Below, piece after piece: positions 21,337 to 29,616 of a stretch of DNA of 29,616 nucleotides. Under the pieces are notes generated by a model. It searched no databases, was not told the origin of the DNA, and was given only the letters and a program-made list of their open reading frames with translations. Source of the DNA: Anaerolineales bacterium (lineage in GTDB: Bacteria > Chloroflexota > Anaerolineae > Anaerolineales > E44-bin32); NCBI GenBank assembly GCA_023250385.1, contig JAHFAU010000006.1:1-29616 (forward strand), read 5' to 3'. A program made the position numbers and the translations under genes. Within the stretch, counting starts at the first letter, position 1. Every line of letters starts with the position of its first letter.

Positions 21337-24300
21337 ATGCCCACCGAATACATTGACCGACCGCCCCGAATTCAGCCCGAGCTACCTATCAAAGAGGTAG
21401 AAATCCCGCAGCCGCCGGAAGAGGGAAGCCGGGCTGGTCAGGACCTATTGAACCTGCTGATTCCGTTGGTGACGATCATTGGCTTCGTCTTGGTCTCAGG
21501 GACCGGGAACGCGCTCTTCATCATCCCTATCGGCCTCGCCATGGTCCTGACAATCGGCGTGACGATCAGCGGCGCCAGGCGACAGCGGAGAGATCTGGAG
21601 GCCAAGAAAAAGGCCTACCAGGAGAAACTGGCCGAGCTGCGGCAAGAGATGAATCGGGACCACAACGCCCAGAGAATCTTCTACACCCACAACTACCCGG
21701 ACATCCAAACCGTCTATGAGATCGCGGCCCGCAAGGAGACCAGCCGCTTTGGGTCGCGGCTCTGGGAGCGCCGTACCGAAGACCGCGACTTCGGGGTCGT
21801 CCGCCTCGGAATGGGTACCCGGCCCTCGACTGTCGTTTACCGCCTCAGTCAAGCCGGCAATCCCCTGGACGAAGGGCCGCTGGCGAAGGACGCTCGGAAA
21901 CTGGCCCAAGATTCGGAGGTCCTCACGGAAGTGCCGATTACGATTCCGTTGCGCCGGTTTGCCGCCGATTCGCTCGGCGGCGAGGCCCGGAATGGCAACC
22001 CGGCCGGCGCGGTCGAAGCCCGCCACTCGATCGGCATTTTCGGTAAGAACCCCGGAAACACGGGAGACTTTGCGCGGGCGCTGGTCGCCCACTATGCCGC
22101 CTTTCAATCGGCGACGGACGCTCGGGTGTATGTGATTGGGCATCCACAGACTCAAGCCAGCTGGCAGTGGGCGGAATGGCTGCCGCAGTGCAACATCCGA
22201 GACGTCGGCCTGGATGAGAGTACTGAGGCCGGACCTCCGGCCCAACTCGACCAGCTCTGTTTCGCGGCCGAGAAGGAGCAGATCACCGCCTTCTGGAACC
22301 GCCTGAAGCGTGAGCTAGACCAACGCCAGCTGCGGCTGCAGGAGACCGACCAGGATGAACACCGGCGGGGCGACATTTCCCTGCCGCACTTGCTGCTGGT
22401 GGTTGATCTCACGGGCGACCTTCCCGCCGACTCGCCCCTGGCTGAAGTCGCCTCGGAGGGCCTGATTTCTACGATCAATGCCTCCGGGCCGGCGCTGGGC
22501 GCCTCGGTAATATTCCTGGCGAACGATCCGCTCAAGATCCCCAGCGATTGCCAGGCGATGGTGGAGGTCGCGGCAGCCGGGAAGAAAGTTGTCTTCCGCT
22601 ACGCCGAGGTTGGGGTAAATACCGCCCGGTATCTCGGAGAGGCAGACCTAGCCAGCGCCAGCGATGCGCGGCAGCTGCTGGCGGCCAAGATCCGCCGATT
22701 GGATATTCGCCGCCCGTTCGGCGCCGATCTGCCTCGACTGGTCGACCTGCTGCAGATGGAGTCGCGGGTCGAAGGGCGCAAGTTTGGCACGGTCGACAAG
22801 CTGCCGATTCAGGAGAATTGGCGGCGCAGCATCCGGCCTGAGAACTCAGAGTGGCTGAGCGCTCCAATTGGGATGACCAGCCTGCGCGACGTTCGCAGCC
22901 TGGTCGTCTCAGCCAAAGAGGGGGGCGACGGGGTACACGGGATGATCGCCGGGACGACCGGCTCGGGAAAGTCGGAGCTGCTGCTGACGTTGATCGCCAG
23001 CCTGGCCGCCAAATACGATCCGCGGATCGTCAATTTCGTCCTGGTGGATTTCAAGGGCGGGGCGGCTTTCGAGCCTTTCCGCCGACTGCCGCACTGCGTC
23101 GACATTCTCACCAACCTGGAAGCCCATGCGGTGGAGCGGATGTTCGTGGCCATTCAAGCGGTCATGGACGACCGAAGCCGAATCCTGGCGAAGAGCGGGG
23201 CCAAAGACCTGGTCGAGTACCGCAAGAAAGTCATTCCGCGGCTCGGAGCGGATGACAGCCTGCCGCGGACCTTCCCCCACCTTTTCATCATCGTGGATGA
23301 GTTCGCCGAGATGATCGCCGCCAATCCAGAGTACCGCAATCAGTTTGAGAGCATTACCCGGCTGGGCCGGGCGTTCGGGGTAACCCTGATTCTTTCCACC
23401 CAGCGGCCGGCCGGGGTGGTCACGGACCAGATGCGGGCCAACATGAAATTCCGGATCTGCCTGCGGGTCGAGACCCCGGAAGATAGTAAGGAGCTGCTCG
23501 GCCGACCGGATGCCGCATTCCTGCCCAACATTGGAGGCCGGGGGTACATCCAGGTCGGAAACGACATTCTCGTTCCGATTCACGTGGCGCGGGTAGCGGG
23601 CGACTACAGCGACGATCGGACGGTCACTTTGCGGGACGTCATTTGGCTGGACGAACAGGCTAGCCCAGGAGAACAGGTGGGCGAGGATCAGCCGCTGTAC
23701 TCCGCACTGGAAGTTGCCGAAGCGCTGGGCCTGGAGGCCGGCGAGTATCCGACGACGATGTTGGACTGGATCGTCGGAATCACCTTGATCCGGGCCGAAC
23801 GAGATGGCGTGCCGACTCAGACCAAACCCTGGCCGGACCCGCTGGCGGCCAGCCTGTCGCTGACCGATCCGGTTGACGCCCGATATCTCAACACCGAGCG
23901 GGCCCTCTCCGCTGGCAGGACCATCCTGATCAACGAGGACCTGGATGGCTGGATCCGAAACACGAAGGAGCAACAGATCTGGCCAAGCTTCGATTGGAGA
24001 GACCCTGCCCCGCTGCAGACCACCCTTGGGCTGATCGACAATCCATACCGGGCCGAACAGCGCCTGATGAGCCTGGATCTCAAAGATGGGCCGATCGGGG
24101 TCTTCGGGGCGGCCGGCCGAGGCAAAACCACTTTCCTGAAGACCCTGTTGCTCGGGCTGGCGGCAACCCGCACGCCCAACGACCTGCACGTATATGCCCT
24201 GGACTTTGGTCGGGCCGGCTTGAAGTCAATCCAAGACCTACCTCACCTGGGAGCCTCGATCGACGCGGCCGAGGTCACTCGGGTTGATCAGCTGATGCGA

Positions 24301-27300
24301 ATGCTGCGAAATTTCCTCAACGAGCGCCAGGAGGTGCTTACCAAGTACAGCTCGCTGGCCGATTACAACAGCAAGAATCCCAAGGACCTCTTCCCGGATA
24401 TCGTGGTCGTGATCGATAACTTCGCCGAGTTCAACGAGAGCTATGAATACTTGATCCCCGAGCTGATGGCGTTGATCCGAGACGGGCGAGCGTTTGGAAT
24501 TCACTTCGTGATCACGGCCGGCTCGCCAAATGACCTGGGCAGCAAGGTCTACAACTTGCTCACCCAGCGATTCGCTTTGACCCTGGCGGATGAGATGGCC
24601 TACTCCGATATCGTCGGTCGGGGGGTGCGCGGCTTCGATAACGTGCCGGGCCGCGGCCTCTTGTCGCTAGCGCTCGATGAAGAGCGCAAGCCGGTCGAGT
24701 TCCAGATCGGGGTTCCCGGACAGGCGGAGGCGCTGAGCAACACCGATCTGGTAGACGGCTACCAGATCATCGCCCAGCGGATGGATCGGGTCTGGACGGC
24801 GATCGGCGGGAAGCGGCCGGCCGCCGAGCTCCCGCGGACCTTCGACTTGTTGCAAATGTTCTCGTTGATCGATGGCCGGGAATATTCTCGACTGGGGCAG
24901 CTGCCGATCGGGGAGAACTGGAAGAAGAGCATGGAGCCCGCGAACCAGGACTGGCTGCGCTCCCCACTCGGGCTGATCAGCAGCAAGGAAGTGCGCAGCC
25001 TGGTGTTCTCGGCCAAGGCCGACGGCGATGGAGTGCACGGGATGATCGCCGGCACAACCGGCTCCGGCAAATCGGAACTGCTGCTCACCCTGATCGCCTC
25101 GATGGCCATCCGCTACGATCCGCGGATCGTTAACTTTGTCCTGGTGGACTTCAAGGGTGGGGCGGCCTTCGAGCCATTCAAAAAGCTCCCGCACTGTGTG
25201 GACATCGCCACCAATTTGCAGGGCAACGCGGTCGAGCGGATCTTTATCGCCATCAGGGCCGAGCTCGACCGGCGTGCAAAGCTGCTGGCAGACGGAAGGG
25301 TCAGCGATCTGGTGGATTATCGGCGAAAGGTGATACCCGGCCTCAAGCCGGGAGATCCGCTGCCGACTACCTTCCCCCACCTGTTCATCATCGTCGACGA
25401 GTTCGCCGAGATGATCATGCAGAATCCGGAGTACAAGGCCCAGTTCGAGAGCATCACCCGGCTGGGGCGGGCCTTCGGCGCCACGCTGATCCTGGCCACT
25501 CAGCGTCCGGCCGGAATGGTGACCGATCAGATGCGGTCGAATATGAAGTTCCGCATCTGCCTCAGGGTGGAGACCCCGGACGACAGCAAGGAACTGCTCA
25601 ATCGCCCGGACGCCGCCCGGCTCCCGGCGCTGGGAGGACGCGGCTACTTGCAGGTCGGCGGAGGGCACCTGACCGAGCTGCAGGCCGCCTGGGCCGGGGG
25701 CGACTACGTCGACGTGCCGCCTGATCCCAAGTACCCGGCCGAGGAGGTCGCCGAGGCACTTGGTTTGCCTGCGGGCAGCAAACCGGGTCTGCTGATCGAT
25801 TGGCTGGTGGGGGCTTTGGCGGTGGAGGCCGCTCGGCAGCCGGTTCCAAGGCAGACGAAACCCTGGCCCGATCCGCTCCCAGTCCTGCTCCCGTTCAATG
25901 AGCCGGTCGATGCGACCTATTTGAAGGGCGAGCGGGCAACCCAGACCGCAACGGTCCTGATCAACCCAATGGTCGACGCCTGGATCCGAAACAAGAAAGA
26001 GCAGTCCCTGTGGCAGGCTTGGGACTGGACGTCACCGCTCCCGCTGCGAACGGACGTCGGCCTGATCGACAACCCCTTTCAAGCCGAACAACGCCTGCTC
26101 ACAATCGATCTGGCGACCGATCCGCTGGCCATCTTTGGAGCCGCCGGGCGGGGCAAGACCACCTTCCTCAAATCACTGATTCTGGCGCTGGCAGCCGGCC
26201 GATCGCCAGCGGAGCTCAACGTATTCGCCCTGGACTTCGGGAGGGGCGGCCTGAAGGCGATCTCGAAGTTGCCCCATTGCGGAGCCACGATTGATGCCTC
26301 CCAGCCGGAGCGGGTCGAGCAATTGTTCCGGATGATCCACGGCCAAATGAAAGAGCGGCAGGAGCGGCTGAGCCAGTTTGCCTCTCTGGAAGACTACAAC
26401 GCCCAGCGGCGCGACGACCCCGAGAACCGTTTCCCCGCCATCCTGGTGGTCATCGACAATTTCGCCGAGTTCCAGGAGAGCTACGAGCATTTGCTGCCGG
26501 ACCTGATCGCGATGGTGCGAGATGGTCGGTCGCTCGGGATCTATTACGCCATTGCTGCAGGCACTCCCAATGACCTGGGTGGCAAGCTGTACAACCTGTT
26601 CTCACAGCGAGTGACCTTCACCTTGGCTGATCCCTCGATGTATGCCGACGTCGTCGGGCGCGGCGCGCTGAGCCTGGCGAACGTGCCGGGCCGGGGACTG
26701 GTCAACCTGGAGGGCCAGCCGCTTGAATTTCAAGTGGGGATGCCGGTGATCGAGGGCGAGAAGGATCCCTACTCGCTGATCGGTGAGCGGATGGAGAAGA
26801 TCTGGCTCGCTCAAGGCGGACGCCGACCCGCAGCCGAACTGCCGCGGTCGGTGACCATTCTCGAGATGTACTCGATCCTGTTGGGCAAGCGAGTCGATCG
26901 AATTGGGGACATCCCGCTGGCCGCCAACTGGAAGCAGAGCATGCTCCCGGAGAACCAGGAGTGGCTGCGGGCCCCGATTGGATTGATCAGCAGCCGGGAG
27001 GTCCGTGAATTGGTGTTTTCGGCCAAGGCGGATGGGGACGGCGTGCACGGGATGATCGCCGGCACGACCGGCTCCGGCAAGTCAGAGCTGCTGCTCACCT
27101 TGATTGCGGCCATGGCGATCCGCTACGACCCCCGAATTGTGAACTTCGTCCTGGTGGACTTCAAGGGCGGGGCGGCCTTCGAACCGTTCAAGAAGTTGCC
27201 TCATTGCGTGGACATCGCAACCAACCTGCAGGGTAACGCGGTCGAGCGGATCTTTATCGCCATCAAGGCCGAGCTCGACCGGCGATCCAAGCTGCTGGCC

Positions 27301-29616
27301 GATGGGCGGGTCGGCGACCTGGTGGATTACCGAAAGCGGGTGATACCGAAACTGAAGAAGGGCGATCCCTTGCCGGATACGTTTCCACACCTGTTCATCA
27401 TAGTGGACGAGTTCGCCGAGATGATCATGCAGAATCCGGAGTACAAGTCCCAGTTCGAGAGCATCACCCGGTTGGGGCGGGCCTTCGGCGCCACGCTGAT
27501 CCTCGCTACCCAGCGTCCGGCCGGAATGGTGACCGACCAGATGCGGGCCAACATGAAGTTCAGGGTCTGCTTGAGGGTCGAGACCCCGGATGACAGTAAG
27601 GAGCTGCTTAAGCGCCCGGACGCCGCAACGCTTCCGGCGTTGGGCGGCCGCGGCTATATCCAGATCGGGGGCGGTCCGCTGCTCGAGCTGCAGGCTGCCT
27701 GGGCCGGCGGCGAGTATACGGACATCGGACAAGACCCGGTCTACACCACCGATGAAATGCTCGAAGCATTGAACCTGGGCAGCGACAACCAGCCGGGGCT
27801 GCTGATCGATTGGATGGTTGGCGCGATGGGGGCGGAAGCGAAGCGGCAGAAGGTTCCCAAGCAGCTCAAGCCCTGGCCGGACCCACTGCCAAGAGTCTTG
27901 GCACTCGATACTCCGATCGACGCGAGTTACCTCAAACCAGCTCCGGCGGATGGGAAAGTGGTCATCAACCCGGTCGTCGCCAGCTGGATGGAGAACACCA
28001 AGGCCAAGCCGCTGTGGATGCCGCTCGATTGGAATAAGCCGACGGCGCTTCAGACCACTCTGGGACTGATCGACAATCCATATCGGGCTGAGCAGCGGCT
28101 GCTCAAGGTTGACTTGGGCAGCGACCCGCTGGTGGTGTTCGGAGCCGCCGGACGAGGCAAGACCACCTTCTTGAAGTCGCTGATCCTCTCGCTGGCCGCC
28201 GAATTCTCACCGGCCGACCTGCACGTCTTCGTCCTCGACTTCGGGAGGGGGGGCCTCAAGGCGCTTAAGGCACTTCCCCACATCGGCGGGATTGTCGACG
28301 CCAATGAAGAAGAACGAGTCGAGCGTCTGATGCGAATGCTGCGCACGATTCTCGACGATCGCCAGCACAAACTTCAGGCCTACGACTCGCTGGTCGACTA
28401 CAACGTCCAAAATCCGAAGGCTGCACTTCCCAGGGTGCTGGTGGTAATCGACAATGTTTCAGAATTCAAGGAGACCTACGAACAGCATCTGCTGGATCTG
28501 ATCGCGCTGGTGCGGGATGGCCGCGCCTTCGGCGTGCACTTCGCCATTACTGCCCCGCTGATTTCGGATGTGCACAGCAAGCTGTTCAACATCCTGGGAC
28601 AGCGGATCACTCTAACTCAGGCCGATCCCAGTGATTACTCCACGATCGTCGGGCGCGGCTGGGCCAGCTTTAACGACGAACCGGGCAGGGGATTGGCGGT
28701 CGAGATACTCGACGGCCGGCCGCAACCGCTTGAGTTTCAGACTGGTGTCCCAGCCGGCGAGCCGGACGGAGAGGCCTATCGAGAGCTCGCCCAGCGAATG
28801 GCGGCCGCCTGGGAGGGGATGGTCGCCGAGAATCCGGCGCTGGCCGGCAGGCGGGCCAAACCGGTCGAGCCACTTGCAGAGGCGATCGACCTGCAGACCG
28901 TACTTCCGGCCCTGAGCAAGGGTCCGGCGGCAGTTGCCGCTCCGGTGGGGATCAATGACCTTGACCGCGAGCCGGCCCTGATCGAATTCAAGGCCAAAGG
29001 CCCCCATTGGTTGGTGCTGGGGCCGCCGCTGACCGGGAAAACAACCACCTTACGCTCATTGGTCCTCTCGCTGGCGCACAGCTACTCGCCGCAGCAGGTC
29101 GCAATGGTGCTGGTCGACCCCTCCGACCCGGCCCGACGTTTCTTCAGTCTGGGAAGCGGCGACGGCAATACGCTGGACAAGCTCCCGCACGTGCTGGCCA
29201 CCGTTACGGATGCCCAGGAGCTGGATGCGGTCGTTAAGCGGCTGGTGGCCGAGTTCGATGACAACGTTCGGGGGCGGCTCAAAGGCCACTCTCAGATCTT
29301 CACGCCGGTGGACAATCAGGCCCGTTCGATCTTTGTCATCATTGACCACTACGATGACGCCGGCCTGTTAAGTCGCTCCGGGGTGGGCCTACCGGGGTTG
29401 GCCGAGGTGGGCAAGGGTAAGAACCTGCATTTGGTGCTCGCCGGGACGACCAACATCACCCGGGACAGCTCGGATGAACTTCGCCGACGGGCCGAGTCGG
29501 CGCGTTATACCCTGGTGCTGCAGGACGTCGAGACGGTGCGATACATGGGGGTGCGGGGCAGCTTCAACCTAAAGAAGGATATGCCGCCCGGCCGCGGCTT
29601 CCTGGTCAAGGCGGTG
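21337..29616 (+). CDS. Giant EccC/EssC-type T7SS ATPase with seven FtsK/SpoIIIE domains (3' end outside window)
   Basis: The frame is open for 2760 codons to the window edge, without a stop. Two membrane helices (about residues 37-54 and 59-79) are followed by the EccC stalk (LWERR and DFGVVRLGMG near 140-160) and a degenerate nucleotide-binding-like domain (to about 465). ATPase Walker A motifs begin at residues 539, 924, 1239, 1601, 1909, 2269 and 2562. Domains 1, 3 and 5 have GTTGSGKS with Walker B IIVDEFAE. Domains 2, 4 and 6 have GAAGRGKT with Walker B ending in Asp-Asn. Domain 7 has GPPLTGKT and Asp-His. Canonical EccC/EssC has only three ATPase domains and about 1200-1500 residues, so the D1-D2 pair has been triplicated before a single D3. 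GGAGAG (21324-21329) is 7 nt before the ATG. The motor would power secretion of WXG-type proteins from the inner face of the membrane. Confidence 0.93.
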   Translation, partial: MPTEYIDRPPRIQPELPIKEVEIPQPPEEGSRAGQDLLNLLIPLVTIIGFVLVSGTGNALFIIPIGLAMVLTIGVTISGARRQRRDLEAKKKAYQEKLAELRQEMNRDHNAQRIFYTHNYPDIQTVYEIAARKETSRFGSRLWERRTEDRDFGVVRLGMGTRPSTVVYRLSQAGNPLDEGPLAKDARKLAQDSEVLTEVPITIPLRRFAADSLGGEARNGNPAGAVEARHSIGIFGKNPGNTGDFARALVAHYAAFQSATDARVYVIGHPQTQASWQWAEWLPQCNIRDVGLDESTEAGPPAQLDQLCFAAEKEQITAFWNRLKRELDQRQLRLQETDQDEHRRGDISLPHLLLVVDLTGDLPADSPLAEVASEGLISTINASGPALGASVIFLANDPLKIPSDCQAMVEVAAAGKKVVFRYAEVGVNTARYLGEADLASASDARQLLAAKIRRLDIRRPFGADLPRLVDLLQMESRVEGRKFGTVDKLPIQENWRRSIRPENSEWLSAPIGMTSLRDVRSLVVSAKEGGDGVHGMIAGTTGSGKSELLLTLIASLAAKYDPRIVNFVLVDFKGGAAFEPFRRLPHCVDILTNLEAHAVERMFVAIQAVMDDRSRILAKSGAKDLVEYRKKVIPRLGADDSLPRTFPHLFIIVDEFAEMIAANPEYRNQFESITRLGRAFGVTLILSTQRPAGVVTDQMRANMKFRICLRVETPEDSKELLGRPDAAFLPNIGGRGYIQVGNDILVPIHVARVAGDYSDDRTVTLRDVIWLDEQASPGEQVGEDQPLYSALEVAEALGLEAGEYPTTMLDWIVGITLIRAERDGVPTQTKPWPDPLAASLSLTDPVDARYLNTERALSAGRTILINEDLDGWIRNTKEQQIWPSFDWRDPAPLQTTLGLIDNPYRAEQRLMSLDLKDGPIGVFGAAGRGKTTFLKTLLLGLAATRTPNDLHVYALDFGRAGLKSIQDLPHLGASIDAAEVTRVDQLMRMLRNFLNERQEVLTKYSSLADYNSKNPKDLFPDIVVVIDNFAEFNESYEYLIPELMALIRDGRAFGIHFVITAGSPNDLGSKVYNLLTQRFALTLADEMAYSDIVGRGVRGFDNVPGRGLLSLALDEERKPVEFQIGVPGQAEALSNTDLVDGYQIIAQRMDRVWTAIGGKRPAAELPRTFDLLQMFSLIDGREYSRLGQLPIGENWKKSMEPANQDWLRSPLGLISSKEVRSLVFSAKADGDGVHGMIAGTTGSGKSELLLTLIASMAIRYDPRIVNFVLVDFKGGAAFEPFKKLPHCVDIATNLQGNAVERIFIAIRAELDRRAKLLADGRVSDLVDYRRKVIPGLKPGDPLPTTFPHLFIIVDEFAEMIMQNPEYKAQFESITRLGRAFGATLILATQRPAGMVTDQMRSNMKFRICLRVETPDDSKELLNRPDAARLPALGGRGYLQVGGGHLTELQAAWAGGDYVDVPPDPKYPAEEVAEALGLPAGSKPGLLIDWLVGALAVEAARQPVPRQTKPWPDPLPVLLPFNEPVDATYLKGERATQTATVLINPMVDAWIRNKKEQSLWQAWDWTSPLPLRTDVGLIDNPFQAEQRLLTIDLATDPLAIFGAAGRGKTTFLKSLILALAAGRSPAELNVFALDFGRGGLKAISKLPHCGATIDASQPERVEQLFRMIHGQMKERQERLSQFASLEDYNAQRRDDPENRFPAILVVIDNFAEFQESYEHLLPDLIAMVRDGRSLGIYYAIAAGTPNDLGGKLYNLFSQRVTFTLADPSMYADVVGRGALSLANVPGRGLVNLEGQPLEFQVGMPVIEGEKDPYSLIGERMEKIWLAQGGRRPAAELPRSVTILEMYSILLGKRVDRIGDIPLAANWKQSMLPENQEWLRAPIGLISSREVRELVFSAKADGDGVHGMIAGTTGSGKSELLLTLIAAMAIRYDPRIVNFVLVDFKGGAAFEPFKKLPHCVDIATNLQGNAVERIFIAIKAELDRRSKLLADGRVGDLVDYRKRVIPKLKKGDPLPDTFPHLFIIVDEFAEMIMQNPEYKSQFESITRLGRAFGATLILATQRPAGMVTDQMRANMKFRVCLRVETPDDSKELLKRPDAATLPALGGRGYIQIGGGPLLELQAAWAGGEYTDIGQDPVYTTDEMLEALNLGSDNQPGLLIDWMVGAMGAEAKRQKVPKQLKPWPDPLPRVLALDTPIDASYLKPAPADGKVVINPVVASWMENTKAKPLWMPLDWNKPTALQTTLGLIDNPYRAEQRLLKVDLGSDPLVVFGAAGRGKTTFLKSLILSLAAEFSPADLHVFVLDFGRGGLKALKALPHIGGIVDANEEERVERLMRMLRTILDDRQHKLQAYDSLVDYNVQNPKAALPRVLVVIDNVSEFKETYEQHLLDLIALVRDGRAFGVHFAITAPLISDVHSKLFNILGQRITLTQADPSDYSTIVGRGWASFNDEPGRGLAVEILDGRPQPLEFQTGVPAGEPDGEAYRELAQRMAAAWEGMVAENPALAGRRAKPVEPLAEAIDLQTVLPALSKGPAAVAAPVGINDLDREPALIEFKAKGPHWLVLGPPLTGKTTTLRSLVLSLAHSYSPQQVAMVLVDPSDPARRFFSLGSGDGNTLDKLPHVLATVTDAQELDAVVKRLVAEFDDNVRGRLKGHSQIFTPVDNQARSIFVIIDHYDDAGLLSRSGVGLPGLAEVGKGKNLHLVLAGTTNITRDSSDELRRRAESARYTLVLQDVETVRYMGVRGSFNLKKDMPPGRGFLVKAV
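22741..24840 (+). repeat. ATPase1-ATPase2 module, copy 1 (700 codons)
   Basis: This is the first of three tandem coding repeats, starting at a VDLLQM strand and ending before the matching FDLLQM of copy 2. It is the most divergent copy: it has NLEAHAVERMFVAIQAV where copies 2 and 3 read NLQGNAVERIFIAI, and a longer spacer (VWLDEQASPGEQVGEDQ region) after ATPase1. Confidence 0.85.
24841..26850 (+). repeat. ATPase1-ATPase2 module, copy 2 (670 codons)
   Basis: This is the second tandem coding repeat. Its ATPase1 half is close to that of copy 3 in protein and DNA. Differences between the two are mostly at third codon positions, so the duplication is not recent and has been under selection to keep the protein. 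Confidence 0.85.
26851..28884 (+). repeat. ATPase1-ATPase2 module, copy 3 (678 codons)
   Basis: This is the third tandem coding repeat. The next segment (from the IDLQTV strand at 28885) starts in the same way but leads into the single D3-like domain. The ATPase2 half of this copy has a changed Walker B end (IDNVSEF rather than IDNFAEF) and a changed later motif (TAPLISDV rather than AGxPNDLG). Confidence 0.85.

Noticed and set aside
22909..24189. Minus-strand 426-codon frame
   Set aside because: Also antisense to the EccC-type gene, with no recognisable domain; it arises from codon bias of the sense strand.
24667..25668. Long minus-strand frame (333 codons) inside the giant ATPase gene
   Set aside because: Antisense shadow of the ATPase coding frame. 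Similar minus-strand frames recur at the matching places of the other module copies, as expected from the repeated sense sequence.

Overview
The window looks like a GC-rich bacterial chromosome segment, most plausibly from an uncultured Chloroflexota lineage (Anaerolineae or Dehalococcoidia-like). This placement is inferred from gene content and style: a fused MEMO1/AMMECR1 protein, an RmuC of only 320 residues, a kinase-TPR receptor, an M50 protease with a CBS-like tail, and GTG and TTG starts. No rRNA, tRNA or CRISPR array was seen.

Layout. Positions 1-780 hold no convincing gene but contain a dense set of direct and inverted repeats just before an integron-type integrase (intI, 801-1799). 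A run of housekeeping genes on the plus strand follows: a 67K-type SppA protease, a MEMO1-AMMECR1 fusion and RmuC (1976-6041), then a LapA-like membrane protein and a site-2 protease behind a good sigma-70 promoter (6057-7591). On the minus strand are a lipoprotein alpha/beta hydrolase and a hotdog thioesterase (7618-9204). Plus-strand genes resume with a CysRS/MshC-family ligase, a membrane Ser/Thr kinase with a TPR ectodomain, and an ECF sigma factor with a SnoaL-like tail (9337-14205). A small membrane protein (minus) faces an LysM/YkuD L,D-transpeptidase (plus), with a 17-bp palindrome between them. A YfcE-like phosphodiesterase and a PYROXD2/phytoene-desaturase-like flavoprotein lie on the minus strand (16378-18513).

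The most interesting part is 18548 to the right edge: a type VII (ESX/WXG100)-like secretion locus. A near-consensus promoter precedes four small genes of about 100 codons each (18631-19959), two of which carry a W-x-G turn. A minus-strand gene encodes a zinc-ribbon pseudokinase with a C-terminal membrane anchor, reminiscent of EssB/YukC. A giant EccC/EssC-type ATPase then starts at 21337 and is still open at the window end after 2760 codons. Canonical EccC/EssC has three FtsK/SpoIIIE ATPase domains. This one has two N-terminal membrane segments followed by three tandem copies of an ATPase1-ATPase2 module (700, 670 and 678 residues) and then a seventh, D3-like ATPase domain. Each ATPase1 copy keeps a Walker B Asp-Glu, each ATPase2 copy has Asp-Asn, and the last has Asp-His, so at most three of the seven sites look fully catalytic.

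In the working model, the small helical proteins are substrates or partners, the giant ATPase is the motor, and the pseudokinase is a membrane scaffold. Other T7SS components (EccB/D/E, mycosin, EsaA, EssA) are not in this window and may lie downstream.
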